Assembly (NCBI RefSeq): GCF_017347605.1
Contig: NZ_AP024484.1
Span: 992,001 to 1,056,000 of the forward strand
Direction: 5' to 3'
DNA: 64,000 nt
From: Prevotella herbatica
Lineage (GTDB): Bacteria; Bacteroidota; Bacteroidia; Bacteroidales; Bacteroidaceae
This document shows, one piece after another, positions 30,701 to 39,289 of this stretch. Made by a program: the position numbers and the translations under genes. Position 1 is the stretch's first letter. Every line of letters begins with the position of its first letter. The notes beneath the pieces are model-generated. The model worked only from the letters and a program-made list of their open reading frames with translations. It was not told the origin of the DNA and searched no databases.

Positions 30701-30909
30701 TTAAACTCAGGTTTGTCTGACACTCCACGTATAGGCATCAGATAGCAACCACCAAGTCCGATGTCTTTCATTCCCTTTAAATCCTCGTGTATTCCTGCTT
30801 TAGAAACTGCTCCATACATCCAGTACCAGAATGTCCAAGGACGAGAATCGCCATAGACAGAAACTGCCACAAGAAAGGAAATCAATATGGTATATACTAA
30901 TCTTTTCAT
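27769..30909 (-). CDS. GH106 alpha-L-rhamnosidase
   Basis: Exported alpha-L-rhamnosidase candidate, 1046 residues. The start at 30909 is preferred over a longer frame: it opens a signal peptide (MKRLVYTILISFLVAVSVYG) and overlaps the preceding stop as ATGA. The catalytic half begins with the GH106 hallmark RPWTFWYWMYGAVSKAGIHEDL...GGCYLMPIRG (about residues 22-60). The C-terminal beta-sandwich has VFVNDVDCGVAWTSPYEVDVT and TNTWANALRGND, also typical. GH106 enzymes cleave rhamnose from RG-I and RG-II chains in Bacteroides. With the flanking GH2s and esterase, an RG-II or RG-I side chain is the likely target. Confidence 0.88.
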   Translation of the reverse strand: MKRLVYTILISFLVAVSVYGDSRPWTFWYWMYGAVSKAGIHEDLKGMKDIGLGGCYLMPIRGVSDKPEFNGDATQLSPKFWEMVDYSFSQADSLGLDMGIHICDGFALAGAPCISPAESMQKVVWSDTIISVNSSSSDHIKLVRPEAYMGYYEDIAAFALPVKYDTTKVKPVVVSHSDNLVVNPNGSFNASKSCWIEYNLGRKVTLRSIDIIPSGNNIQCQRVKVMVSDDGNEFKLASQLQPARQGWQSTGYGFTYAISPVSAKFVRLEWSPDGTEPGSEDLDAAKWKPNFKLKSVNFGLSPVISQWRGKAGFTWLVAPETTKDEVPDGDCIKKSDIIRLKLNNGRVVGKLPNGTWRILRMGHTSTRQMNATAGGGKGLEVDEFSSSAVNKLLDNWYSLFLSRSHSSVVKYLHVDSWECGTQNWGYQFAKEFKSRRGYNLIDWLPVMAGISLESAAQSERVLRDIRSTQNDLVNEIFFKTVEKYAHQHGRKISHESIAPTFVADGLEHYKYSDVPMGEFWLNLPTHDKPSDMLDAISGAHIYGKPIVQAEGFTEVRGVWNETPAMIKPLLDHNFALGMNKLFFHVNTHNPWTDRKPGMTLDGIGLFFQRDNTWYHESGALVDYINRCQKMLQSGTPVVDIAVFTGEEMPSRSFTPDRLVDILPGLFGNELVESECRRLENKNQPLEESPVGVVHASGIMNLNDWINPLHGYHYDSMNSDALLNAKIVDGRIVMPGGISYGILVMPGKTKMTPSFSGYSKVIADRIKKLRRSGVTVIDVPYTDDTFKSAGIPRDIVVPNGIAFNHVKAKSGDDIYFLSNQFARIMTFNAIMRQADITGCMLYDAQKDIYFSPSSCSMDNGFANVEITLPSHGSVFVIFPHRVQSTTLSKLPVYDKVVNVNGDWQLTFDATGINVNTNLPNDWSISDNAKIRYYSGSAEYSTHLRCDILKGQNATLSLGKVCDIAHVFVNDVDCGVAWTSPYEVDVTKALRKGDNFIKIIVTNTWANALRGNDIGNPPFSGIWTNAPYRMKDDKLLNAGLIGPVELKY

Positions 30910-33683
30910 TCGAATTTGAATGTTGCTGTTGTAGACATAAAGCCACTGCTCCACACTGGTTGTGCTGAAGGACCATTGAGGTCTGTGCAGTTAACTTTGT
31001 TTCTCACTGCCGGAATCACTCGAAGTAATGATATTCCTGTCTGCGGCAAAGTATATAGCAGTTCATCCCTGCCGTCACGTGGCTGATAAACGCCTACAAA
31101 ACTGTTACTATCGTTGATTATTCCTATTCGTCCTTCGGTTGTGTTAATCTGCATCCATGCCACATTTGAGAAATATCCCTTGAATTCAGGATACTCAAAA
31201 CTCTCGCCTGGTATAGGGTCATTATATTTATTCTGCCATAAATTATATTGAGGTCCTTGCATTCTGTTCTGCCATACGCGATAAGGTCCGTCACCAACCC
31301 ATTGCTTACTCTTCACGTTTTGTTCTGGATAATCAAACATTATACCCATCAAGTCAACAACTCCACCAAAACTGTAATTTGCATTCATCTCTACGCTTCC
31401 ACCAGAAATGAAACGCCATGTCACTTCATTAAGCGAGCCATGAGCATATTTCACTGTAAGAACATTACCTTTCATTTCAATACTCTGCAATATTCCTTGG
31501 TCGTTATAAAGAGTATATTGAGTCTTTTTCTTTTCGGCTTCCTTATCATCATGATTATAAAACTGGTCGAAACTGCGATCGCTGCGTCTTGCGGCAACAA
31601 AGCGAGGACCATTTGCAAATGATATTTTTCTATCACCAACAGCTACCCCTTTCAATAGTCCGTCAAGTCGTGAGAATGTATATGTGCGACCTTCAGAATT
31701 TATAATCAAATTATCTTTCGTTGAATCAACCTTGCAAGTGTTTACATTCACACGAGCGGCATTATTCACTTTCTGTTTAAAGTCCCATGTAAATAGTTCG
31801 TTTCCATGATTATCAATGGCTTTTACCTCTATCACATCGGCTTTTTTCCAACCGTCGGGTAATATTATATAAGCTGTATCACCAGGATTTGCATTTGGAG
31901 ACACAAGACTGCCTGCTGAGTTTGTTTTCACATCAGAAGAACCCAACATTGGCATTCCTAAATATTTATATGAGAAATGGCAGTCACGAAGATTTGTGAA
32001 GTTATAACTATTCACAACCTGTAATCTGTTTCCAGACAAAGACACAGCTACAGGACTCCACACCTGTTTAACGGTATAATAAGAACCTTCCTTTTCGAAG
32101 TGCGGGCCTACGATTCCGTCTGCGCCAAAGTTTCCCATGCAATCAACCATATTATTTTTGTCTGTACGCACCACTCCCTCATCAGCTAAATCCCATAAGA
32201 ATCCACCTGCACATCTTGGGTTTGCCATCATCATCTTCCAATAGTCAGCAAGTCCGGCACCGTGTCCACCATCATATAGTCCATGAAGAAATTCTGTAGG
32301 CATGAATATCTCCTTCTGTCGCATGTATTCCTCTGTTTCACCATAAGAGCGATAGTGCTTTGTTTCAAATCCGTTTCTGTTAGCCCACGGATATATCACA
32401 ACGCGTTTCTGAATATCCCAACGTGAGAATTCTGGTTCTAGTTCATAATTAAAACCGCCTTCATTTCCATTGCTCCAAAATATGATACTTGGATGATTTT
32501 CATCACGTGTCACCATTTCCTTCACAAGCTGCTGACCTATGATAGTCTCGTGAGCCCAATGCCATCCACTAAGTTCGCTTTCCACATATAGTCCAAGAGA
32601 ATCACATGCATCAAGGAATTCCGGATCAGCAGGATAATGGCTCAATCTCACAGCATTCATGTTCATACTCTTGATAAGTTTCACGTCTTCTATGTTCTTT
32701 GCCTTACTCAACGTTCGTCCACTTTCAGGACGGAATGAATGACGGTTTACACCCTTGAATATTACTTTATTTCCATTGATATAAACACCATCAGACAGGC
32801 GATACTGAATCGTACGGAAACCAAACTTCTGTTTTTCACGATGAATGACATGATTATTTGAATCCATCAGAGAAAACTCTGCTGTGTACATGTTTGGCGT
32901 TTCGGCAGTCCATAGTTTTGGATTGGATGCTTTGAAATCAAAATGCGCCACATCTCCCCTTACTTCTGCTACACTTTCACCAATTGAATTTATCTTCACC
33001 TTAACTTTTGCTCCTTTAAGGGCATGGTTAAGAAAACAATCAGCCTTGAACACTCCGTTCATATCGGCATCAATAGCTACTCTAGCAATATTATAAGATG
33101 GTTTGGCAACGACAAAGACAGGACGGAAGATTCCTCCAAAGTTCCAATAATCAGCACGTCTTTCTGCCATATTCACTTGTGAGTTAGCACTCTCCTTGCT
33201 CACCTCTACCTCTAGAATATTCTTATGTTTACCAAAGAAAATGCGATCGCTGACATCAAATATAAAGCGATAGAATCCACCTTGATACAATCCACTTCCG
33301 GCTTTTCGTCCGTTAATGGTTACTTTTGCATCTGTCATCACAGCTTCAAACACAAGCTCAATCTGTTTTCCTGCCCATGACTTCGGAAGGTTAAATTCAT
33401 ATTTATAAAGTCCTTTTTCGTTTGCGATGCCTTCAGGATTTGCAACTCCATAGAATCGCATACCGTATTGGTAAGTACCAAAGCCTTGCAATTCCCAACA
33501 AGACGGAACTCCAATCTTTGTCCATTTACCTGAATTACGTCCATTGGTACATAAGAAATCCCATTTCACCATATCGTCACAACCATGTCCCGACAGATAC
33601 ATTCGTTGTGTCTCAACATCGCTTTGAGCCAATGTTGCCAACGTTACAAAGAAAAACACTATATAAGTTGCAAACCTTTTCAT
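30906..33683 (-). CDS. GH2 beta-glycosidase, first gene of operon
   Basis: Exported GH2 enzyme (925 residues) with signal peptide 1-19 (ending TLAQ). Domain order: jelly roll (GLYKYEFNLPKSWAGKQIEL, WNFGGIFRPV), Ig-like linker, TIM barrel starting GVYINGNKVIFKGVNRH, then a C-terminal beta domain. Acid/base Glu408 is in FWSNGNEGG; nucleophile Glu464 is in MPTEFLHGLYDGGHG. The unusual TEFLHG nucleophile context differs from LacZ (SEYAH) and from the other two GH2s here, so it probably has another specificity, for example a uronidase. It starts the tightly packed minus-strand operon that ends with the regulator gene at 20864. Confidence 0.85.
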   Translation of the reverse strand: MKRFATYIVFFFVTLATLAQSDVETQRMYLSGHGCDDMVKWDFLCTNGRNSGKWTKIGVPSCWELQGFGTYQYGMRFYGVANPEGIANEKGLYKYEFNLPKSWAGKQIELVFEAVMTDAKVTINGRKAGSGLYQGGFYRFIFDVSDRIFFGKHKNILEVEVSKESANSQVNMAERRADYWNFGGIFRPVFVVAKPSYNIARVAIDADMNGVFKADCFLNHALKGAKVKVKINSIGESVAEVRGDVAHFDFKASNPKLWTAETPNMYTAEFSLMDSNNHVIHREKQKFGFRTIQYRLSDGVYINGNKVIFKGVNRHSFRPESGRTLSKAKNIEDVKLIKSMNMNAVRLSHYPADPEFLDACDSLGLYVESELSGWHWAHETIIGQQLVKEMVTRDENHPSIIFWSNGNEGGFNYELEPEFSRWDIQKRVVIYPWANRNGFETKHYRSYGETEEYMRQKEIFMPTEFLHGLYDGGHGAGLADYWKMMMANPRCAGGFLWDLADEGVVRTDKNNMVDCMGNFGADGIVGPHFEKEGSYYTVKQVWSPVAVSLSGNRLQVVNSYNFTNLRDCHFSYKYLGMPMLGSSDVKTNSAGSLVSPNANPGDTAYIILPDGWKKADVIEVKAIDNHGNELFTWDFKQKVNNAARVNVNTCKVDSTKDNLIINSEGRTYTFSRLDGLLKGVAVGDRKISFANGPRFVAARRSDRSFDQFYNHDDKEAEKKKTQYTLYNDQGILQSIEMKGNVLTVKYAHGSLNEVTWRFISGGSVEMNANYSFGGVVDLMGIMFDYPEQNVKSKQWVGDGPYRVWQNRMQGPQYNLWQNKYNDPIPGESFEYPEFKGYFSNVAWMQINTTEGRIGIINDSNSFVGVYQPRDGRDELLYTLPQTGISLLRVIPAVRNKVNCTDLNGPSAQPVWSSGFMSTTATFKFE

Positions 33684-33998
33684 ATCATTACCTATTTATT
33701 ATAAGACTCAAAACTCCCGTTTTTGTCTATAACAAAGAGCGAAAAAGTAATGCAATTATATGATTAATAAATTATAAAAGCTGAAAAAAAATTGCCTAAT
33801 AATCAATTATAACATCGAACTAACGTTATTTTACAAGTATAATGCTTATAAAAATAAGTGAGTTAAGCTACTGATACCTAAAAAAGAATTTAAGGAAATG
33901 ATAAATCTATTGCAAAAATGATATAAATTGGCAATTCTTTAAAATATTTTTCGCACTCATCTGTCTTAATCTATAGAAAGCTATTTATAATATTAAAA
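33684..33998. other. Divergent promoter region, no gene
   Basis: AT-rich 315-bp gap between the divergent GH operon and ferredoxin/sigma operon. No complete TAnnTTTG promoter match and no strong hairpin was found. Confidence 0.5.
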
Positions 33999-34340
33999 AT
34001 GAAAGGACAAATGATACAACTTTATTTTGCAATAGGTGCTTTATTCGTTATTTATCTGGTAACGGACTCACTAAGGAAAAAGGAAAAAAACAATAGAATA
34101 ATATCTATCGATGATAAGAAGTGTGCTCGATGTAACAGCTGTATAACACACTGTCCAAACGGTGTACTCAAAATGGAACCTGAGGAAGGAAAGGATATGC
34201 ATGTAATTGTGAAAAATCCAAACTAATGTACGGCATGTCAACATTGCATAAAAAGTTGTAACTTTGGAGCCATCAGACTGATTGATAAGATACCGTTATC
34301 TTCAACGCAAGAAAAAATTCAATTTGATAATAAACATTAA
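33999..34340 (+). pseudogene. Membrane-anchored 2[4Fe-4S] ferredoxin, interrupted by in-frame TAA
   Basis: The first 75 codons give a membrane helix (about 5-21) and a first cluster motif C-x2-C-x2-C-x3-C (CARCNSCITHCPNGV). The frame then meets TAA at 34224-34226 and continues uninterrupted in the same frame to TAA 34338-34340, encoding the second motif CTACQHCIKSCNFGAI. In this family the position before CTAC is commonly Lys or Glu, so a single base change could have created the stop. In two-cluster ferredoxins each cluster borrows a Cys from the other motif, so the truncated product should not bind iron normally. Either recent pseudogene or sequencing error. Confidence 0.85.
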
Positions 34341-34352
34341 TATATACACATT

Positions 34353-34718
34353 ATGAAATCTTATTTTAAACATTCACTTTGGCATTTCTTAGGTTTTTTA
34401 GGGTTTGCAGCCGTATTTGCAGCTATTGTCATGTTGCTTTGGAATTGGTTGATGCCACATATCTTTGCACTTCCATGCATTAACTTTTTGCAGGCATTCG
34501 GCATCTTGGTTCTTTCACGAATTTTATTCGGAACATTTCCTAGCGGTTGGATGGCAAGAAAAGAAATGGCTAGATATCACCGGCATCCTTTATATGAAAA
34601 ATGGGCTGGGATGAACGAGAAAGAACGTGAAGAATTTATTAAAAATAGACACCACGGTTTCCACGGTTATCCTTTTGGGCAGGAACATTCTCATAGCGAA
34701 AATACCAGTGAGCAATAA
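34353..34718 (+). CDS. Small membrane protein with His-rich tail
   Basis: Unrecognised 121-residue protein. Two hydrophobic helices (about 10-32 and 44-61) are followed by a charged cytoplasmic-type stretch and a His-rich tail (RHHGFHGYPFGQEHSHSEN) that could bind metal. The gene starts 12 bases after the broken ferredoxin and overlaps the sigma factor gene by 11 bases. Its pairing with the ECF factor suggests it may be a sensor, anti-sigma-like protein or a target, but no anti-sigma motif is visible. Confidence 0.7.
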   Translation: MKSYFKHSLWHFLGFLGFAAVFAAIVMLLWNWLMPHIFALPCINFLQAFGILVLSRILFGTFPSGWMARKEMARYHRHPLYEKWAGMNEKEREEFIKNRHHGFHGYPFGQEHSHSENTSEQ

Positions 34719-35280
34719 CTCGAATCAAAAGAATCTGAAAGAGTGGATTGCAAAATACACCCCGAGATTAAAATCGTTTATTAGAGGGCGAGTATCAAGT
34801 CGTGATGATGCGGATGATATTTTGCAGGATGTGTTTTATCAATTGGCAAAGAACATGGATAATGCCATGAACCCAATTGAAAACACCTCTGCATGGCTGT
34901 ATCGTGTCACGCAAAATATGATTACCAATGCCCAAACGAAAAAGAAGGAAGTCAGGATGCCAGTTTTTCAGGAAGACGAAGATGAACATGTGCTGGAAGA
35001 AATATCGGGGCTACTGTTTCACGAAGTGGAAGACGAAGACTCTCCGGAAACGAAATATCTGCGTTCACTGGTATGGACGGAACTTGAAAACGCATTGGCA
35101 GAATTACCTGCCGAACAACGTGAGATTTTTGAGCTTACGGAGCTGGACGGCGTTCCTGTGAAAGAGATTTCAAAGACCATCGGCGTACCAGTCAACACAT
35201 TGCTTTCGCGCAAACATTACGCAATCGTTTATCTGCGAAAGCGTTTGCAAACTATTTACAACGATTTGATCTCCACATAA
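34708..35280 (+). CDS. ECF-type RNA polymerase sigma factor
   Basis: Sigma-70 family factor of the extracytoplasmic-function group. GTG at 34708 is preferred over GTG 34627, since it yields a 190-residue protein of normal ECF size beginning just before sigma-2 (YTPRLKSFIRGRVSSRDDADDILQDVFYQL). Region 2.4 (TSAWLYRVTQNMITN) and region 4 (LAELPAEQREIFELTELDGVPVKEISKTIGVPVNTLLSRKHYAIVYLRKRL) are complete. It is encoded between the His-rich membrane protein and an ABC exporter, which it may control. No target promoter motif could be recognised. Confidence 0.88.
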   Translation: MSNNSNQKNLKEWIAKYTPRLKSFIRGRVSSRDDADDILQDVFYQLAKNMDNAMNPIENTSAWLYRVTQNMITNAQTKKKEVRMPVFQEDEDEHVLEEISGLLFHEVEDEDSPETKYLRSLVWTELENALAELPAEQREIFELTELDGVPVKEISKTIGVPVNTLLSRKHYAIVYLRKRLQTIYNDLIST

Positions 35281-35317
35281 AAGCAAAAAATAAAATAATA
35301 GAATTAAAACAATTAAG

Positions 35318-36232
35318 ATGAATAGTATCGAAGTTAAAAACTTTACAAAGAAATTTGGTGATTTCATAGCGGTCGACAATATCTCATTCGAAGTGGAAGA
35401 AGGGAGTATCTTCGGGTTCCTTGGTCCTAACGGAGCAGGTAAGAGCACCACTATCAACACGCTATGCACCATTCAGGAAAAAACATCGGGCGACATGAAA
35501 ATAAATGGGTTCGACGTAAGCACGCAGATGGCTGAGGTAAGAAACAACATAGGTATTGTCTTTCAGGATCCTACGCTTGACGACAAGCTTACCATTGAAG
35601 AGAACCTGAAACTGCATTGCGATTTTTACAACGTACCGAAGAAAGAAGTAAAATCACGTATTGACTTTGTACTCGACCTAGTTGATCTTGAACAAAGACG
35701 CCATTCGCCGGTCAAGAATCTTTCGGGAGGCATGAAGCGCCGTGCCGAGATTGCCCGAGGTTTGGTGCATTTCCCCAAAGTATTGTTTTTGGACGAACCA
35801 ACTACCGGTCTCGATCCGCAAACACGCTCCAATGTGTGGGAATATATTTACAAACTACAAAAAGAAAAGAAAATTACCATCTTTCTCACCACGCACTATA
35901 TGGAAGAAGCTGAGATTTGTAATAAAATCGCAATTATTGATAAAGGGAAAATCATTGCGTTTGACACTCCATTCAACCTAAAAAAACAATACACTTCAAC
36001 GGTTATGAGACTGGAATCCGATCAACCCGAAATAATTGTTGGTTTTCTTGATCAGCATCACATGAAATATAAAAAGGATGGCGATTTTGTTATGGTCAAC
36101 ATCAATGATTACGATGATTTTCTAAAAATCCTGTCTGCCAACAAACAATATATCAAAGACCTCGAAGTTAAGAAAGGATCACTCAACGACGTATTTTTAA
36201 ATATCACAGGAAAGGAGATTAGAGAATCATGA
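35318..36232 (+). CDS. ABC exporter ATP-binding protein (DrrA/ABC-2 type)
   Basis: Cytoplasmic ATPase subunit of an ABC-2 exporter, 304 residues. Walker A GPNGAGKST (36-44), Q-loop VFQDPTLDD, signature LSGGMKRR (about 135-142), Walker B VLFLDEPTTGLDP (about 155-167) and switch His in LTTHYMEEAE are all intact. The C-terminal extension (about 225-304) is of the DrrA kind. Its stop overlaps the permease start (ATGA). Likely exports a drug-like or lipid compound; the substrate is not deducible. Confidence 0.93.
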   Translation: MNSIEVKNFTKKFGDFIAVDNISFEVEEGSIFGFLGPNGAGKSTTINTLCTIQEKTSGDMKINGFDVSTQMAEVRNNIGIVFQDPTLDDKLTIEENLKLHCDFYNVPKKEVKSRIDFVLDLVDLEQRRHSPVKNLSGGMKRRAEIARGLVHFPKVLFLDEPTTGLDPQTRSNVWEYIYKLQKEKKITIFLTTHYMEEAEICNKIAIIDKGKIIAFDTPFNLKKQYTSTVMRLESDQPEIIVGFLDQHHMKYKKDGDFVMVNINDYDDFLKILSANKQYIKDLEVKKGSLNDVFLNITGKEIRES

Positions 36233-37053
36233 GAGCCATTTTAGCCATCTTAAATAGAAACTTATTGAAACTTGTGCGCGATAGAATGCGCCTGTTTATG
36301 AATCTGTTCATGTCTGTTATCATGCTTTTTGTCTTTTCATTTGTAATGAAGAGCACTGCTGTAGGCATTGCCAACCCTATGAATTATTTGATTGCGGGTA
36401 TCATCATCATGACCGTTTTCCAAATTGCTTTGAATAATTCAATGAACATCCTCGATGATATCTCAAGCGGTTTCATGAAAGAAATTCTGGTAGCACCCAT
36501 CTCGCGGTGGCAGATAGCCATTGGGCATATGTTATCGTCTACCGTAATATCTGTTATTCAGGGACTTATTATCGTAATCATCGGTCTGTTTATGGGATTA
36601 GACCTCGATGCGGTCCACGGACTCGATATGGTTCTCATTATGATTTTAGCCGGACTCACATTCAGTGCTTTGGGATTATATCTGGCAACAATTACACGTG
36701 AATCGAGCAATTTTCAGCTATTGGTCACTATCATATCATTCCCCCTCACGTTCTTGTCTGGAGCCTACATTCCGACATTTGCATTACCCAAATTTATGCT
36801 TCCCATCGTCCTACTAAATCCCTTGACATACACCACAGCTCTGTTTCGAGAAGTTACATTGAAGATGGATCATTTATCGGTAGCAGAACAGGTAAAAAAT
36901 GGTATAGCGTTTCAAGTGGGCAGTTTCACCATCATGCCGTGGATGAGCTTTGTTATAATTATGATTATTTGCATTATCTTCCTGATGCTAAGCGTAAAGC
37001 AATTTTCCAAAGCCGATTTTTCAAGAATCAAAATATTCAAGCACGGGCATTAA
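36229..37053 (+). CDS. ABC-2 type permease
   Basis: Inner-membrane partner of the preceding ATPase, 274 residues. Six hydrophobic segments are visible (for example LFMNLFMSVIMLFVFSFVM and VISVIQGLIIVIIGLFMG), with the ABC-2 membrane motif FPLTFLSGAYIP near residue 178 and NPLTYTTALFR after it. The ATGA overlap couples its translation to the ATPase. It is the last gene of the operon and is followed by a hairpin terminator. Confidence 0.92.
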   Translation: MRAILAILNRNLLKLVRDRMRLFMNLFMSVIMLFVFSFVMKSTAVGIANPMNYLIAGIIIMTVFQIALNNSMNILDDISSGFMKEILVAPISRWQIAIGHMLSSTVISVIQGLIIVIIGLFMGLDLDAVHGLDMVLIMILAGLTFSALGLYLATITRESSNFQLLVTIISFPLTFLSGAYIPTFALPKFMLPIVLLNPLTYTTALFREVTLKMDHLSVAEQVKNGIAFQVGSFTIMPWMSFVIIMIICIIFLMLSVKQFSKADFSRIKIFKHGH

Positions 37054-37163
37054 TCATTCAAAATTATATTCTACCGCAAAGTCTGAATCAAAGAATCCAT
37101 GCATTAATCTACAAAGGACTATCAATATCCAACTCTCCTTGTTTTAATGCATAGACAACAATA

Positions 37164-37200
37164 AAGCCATCGTTCTGTAGCAGAACGATGGCTTCTCTTC
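37164..37200. terminator. Hairpin terminator between convergent genes
   Basis: 14-bp perfect stem AAGCCATCGTTCTG (37164-37177) with its complement at 37181-37194, 3-nt loop. The following T content is modest. It lies between the permease and the convergent FKBP gene. Confidence 0.75.
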
Positions 37201-37361
37201 ATTTGTCCCTGTAATACTATTTAAAATGAGTTTGAAGAATTAGATACACTGTATTAATTTTAAACTTCACCTTTTATTTTCGTTATTCTTATAGGATTAC
37301 TAAATTATAAAAGCAGTAAAAAATCAGATAATCTCTTTTCTTTTACAGCTTTATATCTATT

Positions 37362-38015
37362 CTATTCCCATTTAGGTATTCTATTTCCTGAATGGTAAAT
37401 ACCAACCAAAGATACATCAAAAATTAATGTACTATAAGCAGGTACTAATGGAGATGAATTATTAACTGTTCCATACCCATATTGGTAAGGCACATATACA
37501 ATCCAACGATCACCGAGATGCATCTGTTGAAGTGCTGTTGAAAGTCCATCTATCTGCTTTGAATTAACGGTATTAGTACCTGAAGGTATTATTCCATTCG
37601 CAGATAACAGAAAAGGCAATGATGTTGTAACATCCAATTTATCATCAAAAGATTCCCAAAAAGGATATCCTTTAGAATATGTAGTTGAAGGTAGTATCCT
37701 ACCTTGTATGTGGACTCTTACTGAATCTGTATATATCGGACAAGTAGAGGCATTGCCTGTTTTTAAAATATTCACGACAATGTTATTTTCTTTTGCTGTA
37801 CTGTAATTATCTTCTAAAGACCATTCTCTAATAATTTTCCAGTCTTTGGAACCATTGTTTATTGCAGAATCTGCATAAATATATATATCAGTGAAGTATT
37901 TTTCATTCTTATCCTTCCAATTAGAAAATTCATTTAATTCATCATCTGTTTCAGAACAAGAAACTAAGAATAACGGTAACAGAGCTACAAACTTTAATAA
38001 AGACCTTTTCTTCAT
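37362..38015 (-). CDS. FKBP-type peptidyl-prolyl isomerase lipoprotein
   Basis: Envelope foldase candidate. ATG 38015 is chosen over the longer frame because it opens a lipoprotein signal (MKKRSLLKFVALLPLFLVSC, Cys20). The C-terminal half holds the FKBP core: ALQQMHLGDRWIVYVPYQYGYG, then VPAYSTLIFDVSLVGI, matching the strand pattern around the isomerase pocket. The canonical pocket tyrosines and the IP pair are only partly kept (VPAYSTLIF), so catalysis may be weak. No functional link to its neighbours is visible. Confidence 0.8.
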   Translation of the reverse strand: MKKRSLLKFVALLPLFLVSCSETDDELNEFSNWKDKNEKYFTDIYIYADSAINNGSKDWKIIREWSLEDNYSTAKENNIVVNILKTGNASTCPIYTDSVRVHIQGRILPSTTYSKGYPFWESFDDKLDVTTSLPFLLSANGIIPSGTNTVNSKQIDGLSTALQQMHLGDRWIVYVPYQYGYGTVNNSSPLVPAYSTLIFDVSLVGIYHSGNRIPKWE

Positions 38016-38386
38016 ACTTTTAATAAATTTAGATTCAACCATTTATTCTATAGACGGTAATATTATAAAAAGCCCCTATCCGAGATTTATAATATATCCT
38101 AACTGTCCTGTTAAGAAATTATCCGAACCAAATAGACTCGCTTAGTCATTATCTGGTATCTATTTCTTGGTAACAGTTTGGTTAAATAATTTATGAAAAG
38201 GGTTCTTTGTTAGAAACAATCCCACGTTCTTTAAAATAGTGTCTAACAATTATCATCGAATGCAATGGCTGAGTTCATAGCACGTCAGTATCAACCGGAA
38301 CTAACTTTTGTTAGAAGTACAAAGCTTCAATTTCATACTTTCACCGTTATTGACTATATGCAGTATTGTGCGTATGTGGCTTATTA
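38016..38386. other. 371-bp gap, no gene seen
   Basis: Scattered stop codons in all frames; short TTGTTAGAA and TCTAACAA words recur, but no element with clean ends could be defined. Confidence 0.5.
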
Positions 38387-39289
38387 TCATATTTCTATTT
38401 CTGTCTTAAATATTACCACAGCGTCACCTTTTATTTGAATCACCTTTGGTAAGTCATTTTCAATTTTAACTCTCACATTAACAACACCAAGTTTATCTAT
38501 TTGCTCCCCTTGTCTACCATTAAATTCAAAAACGTTCTCTTTATAGTCCACGATCTTATTTTGTATCAAGTAGCCACCTAATGGTCCATTTGCATTGCCA
38601 GTTACGGGGTCTTCTGATATTCCAATCGCAGGAGCAAACATTCTACCATAAGTCAGAATATCTCTTTTATCAGAGTCAAATGTAAAAACAAAATATCCAT
38701 TACAATTAATAGTCTTACTCAAAATTGCCAAGTCATTCAAATTTAAGGCTAAATCATTGAGTTTCTCTCGGCTCTTAATTCCAATCATAACCTTTGAGTG
38801 TCCAGTTGAAGCTATCTGAATCGGACATTTATTATCCAAATCCGATTTCTCTAATCCTAAAGCTGTTAACAGTTTTTGTGTTGTTTCAGAATCAAATGTA
38901 GGACTTAGCTCAAATTTTCCCTGAGTCATAATAACTTGATAATCTTCATCTTTCTTTATTATCTCAAATGGAAGAATGCCGATTTTAGTTCTCATCCTTA
39001 AAACACAGGAATCCAAATTTTCTTCCAATGCTTTAGCATACATCGCTGCAATTGTGGCATGTCCACAGGTAGGTACTTCAGTCTTAGGGGTAAAGTATCT
39101 TATTACTCCATCGCAATCATCACTGTCAGATGAGAAAAGAAATGCCGTCTCAGAATTATTTAATTCTCTTGCAACTAATTGCATTTCGTTATCACTTAAT
39201 CCGTCGGCATTCACAACTACACCTGCTGGATTTCCTTTAAATTTTTCTTTAGTGAAAGAATCAATTTGATATGTTATCAGTTTTTTCAT
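38387..39289 (-). CDS. PhzF-family isomerase/epimerase-like protein
   Basis: Cytoplasmic protein of the PhzF phenazine-biosynthesis-like group (diaminopimelate-epimerase fold, two halves). The start region DSFTKEKFKGNPAGVVV, the catalytic Glu47 in NNSETAFL, the TPKTEVPTCGHATIAA strand (about 68-83) and the second-half DPVTGNANGPLGGY (about 230) are all intact. At 300 residues it is full length. Most bacterial members are not phenazine genes and act on unknown small molecules; no phenazine operon is present. Monocistronic by appearance. Confidence 0.92.
   Translation of the reverse strand: MKKLITYQIDSFTKEKFKGNPAGVVVNADGLSDNEMQLVARELNNSETAFLFSSDSDDCDGVIRYFTPKTEVPTCGHATIAAMYAKALEENLDSCVLRMRTKIGILPFEIIKKDEDYQVIMTQGKFELSPTFDSETTQKLLTALGLEKSDLDNKCPIQIASTGHSKVMIGIKSREKLNDLALNLNDLAILSKTINCNGYFVFTFDSDKRDILTYGRMFAPAIGISEDPVTGNANGPLGGYLIQNKIVDYKENVFEFNGRQGEQIDKLGVVNVRVKIENDLPKVIQIKGDAVVIFKTEIEI

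Noticed and set aside
34627-34707. N-terminal extension of the sigma factor from GTG 34627
   Set aside because: It would lie wholly inside the preceding gene and adds residues with no sigma-domain match.
38016-38386. Degraded insertion sequence
   Set aside because: TTGTTAGAA words suggested inverted ends, but arms are too short and no duplication flanks them.
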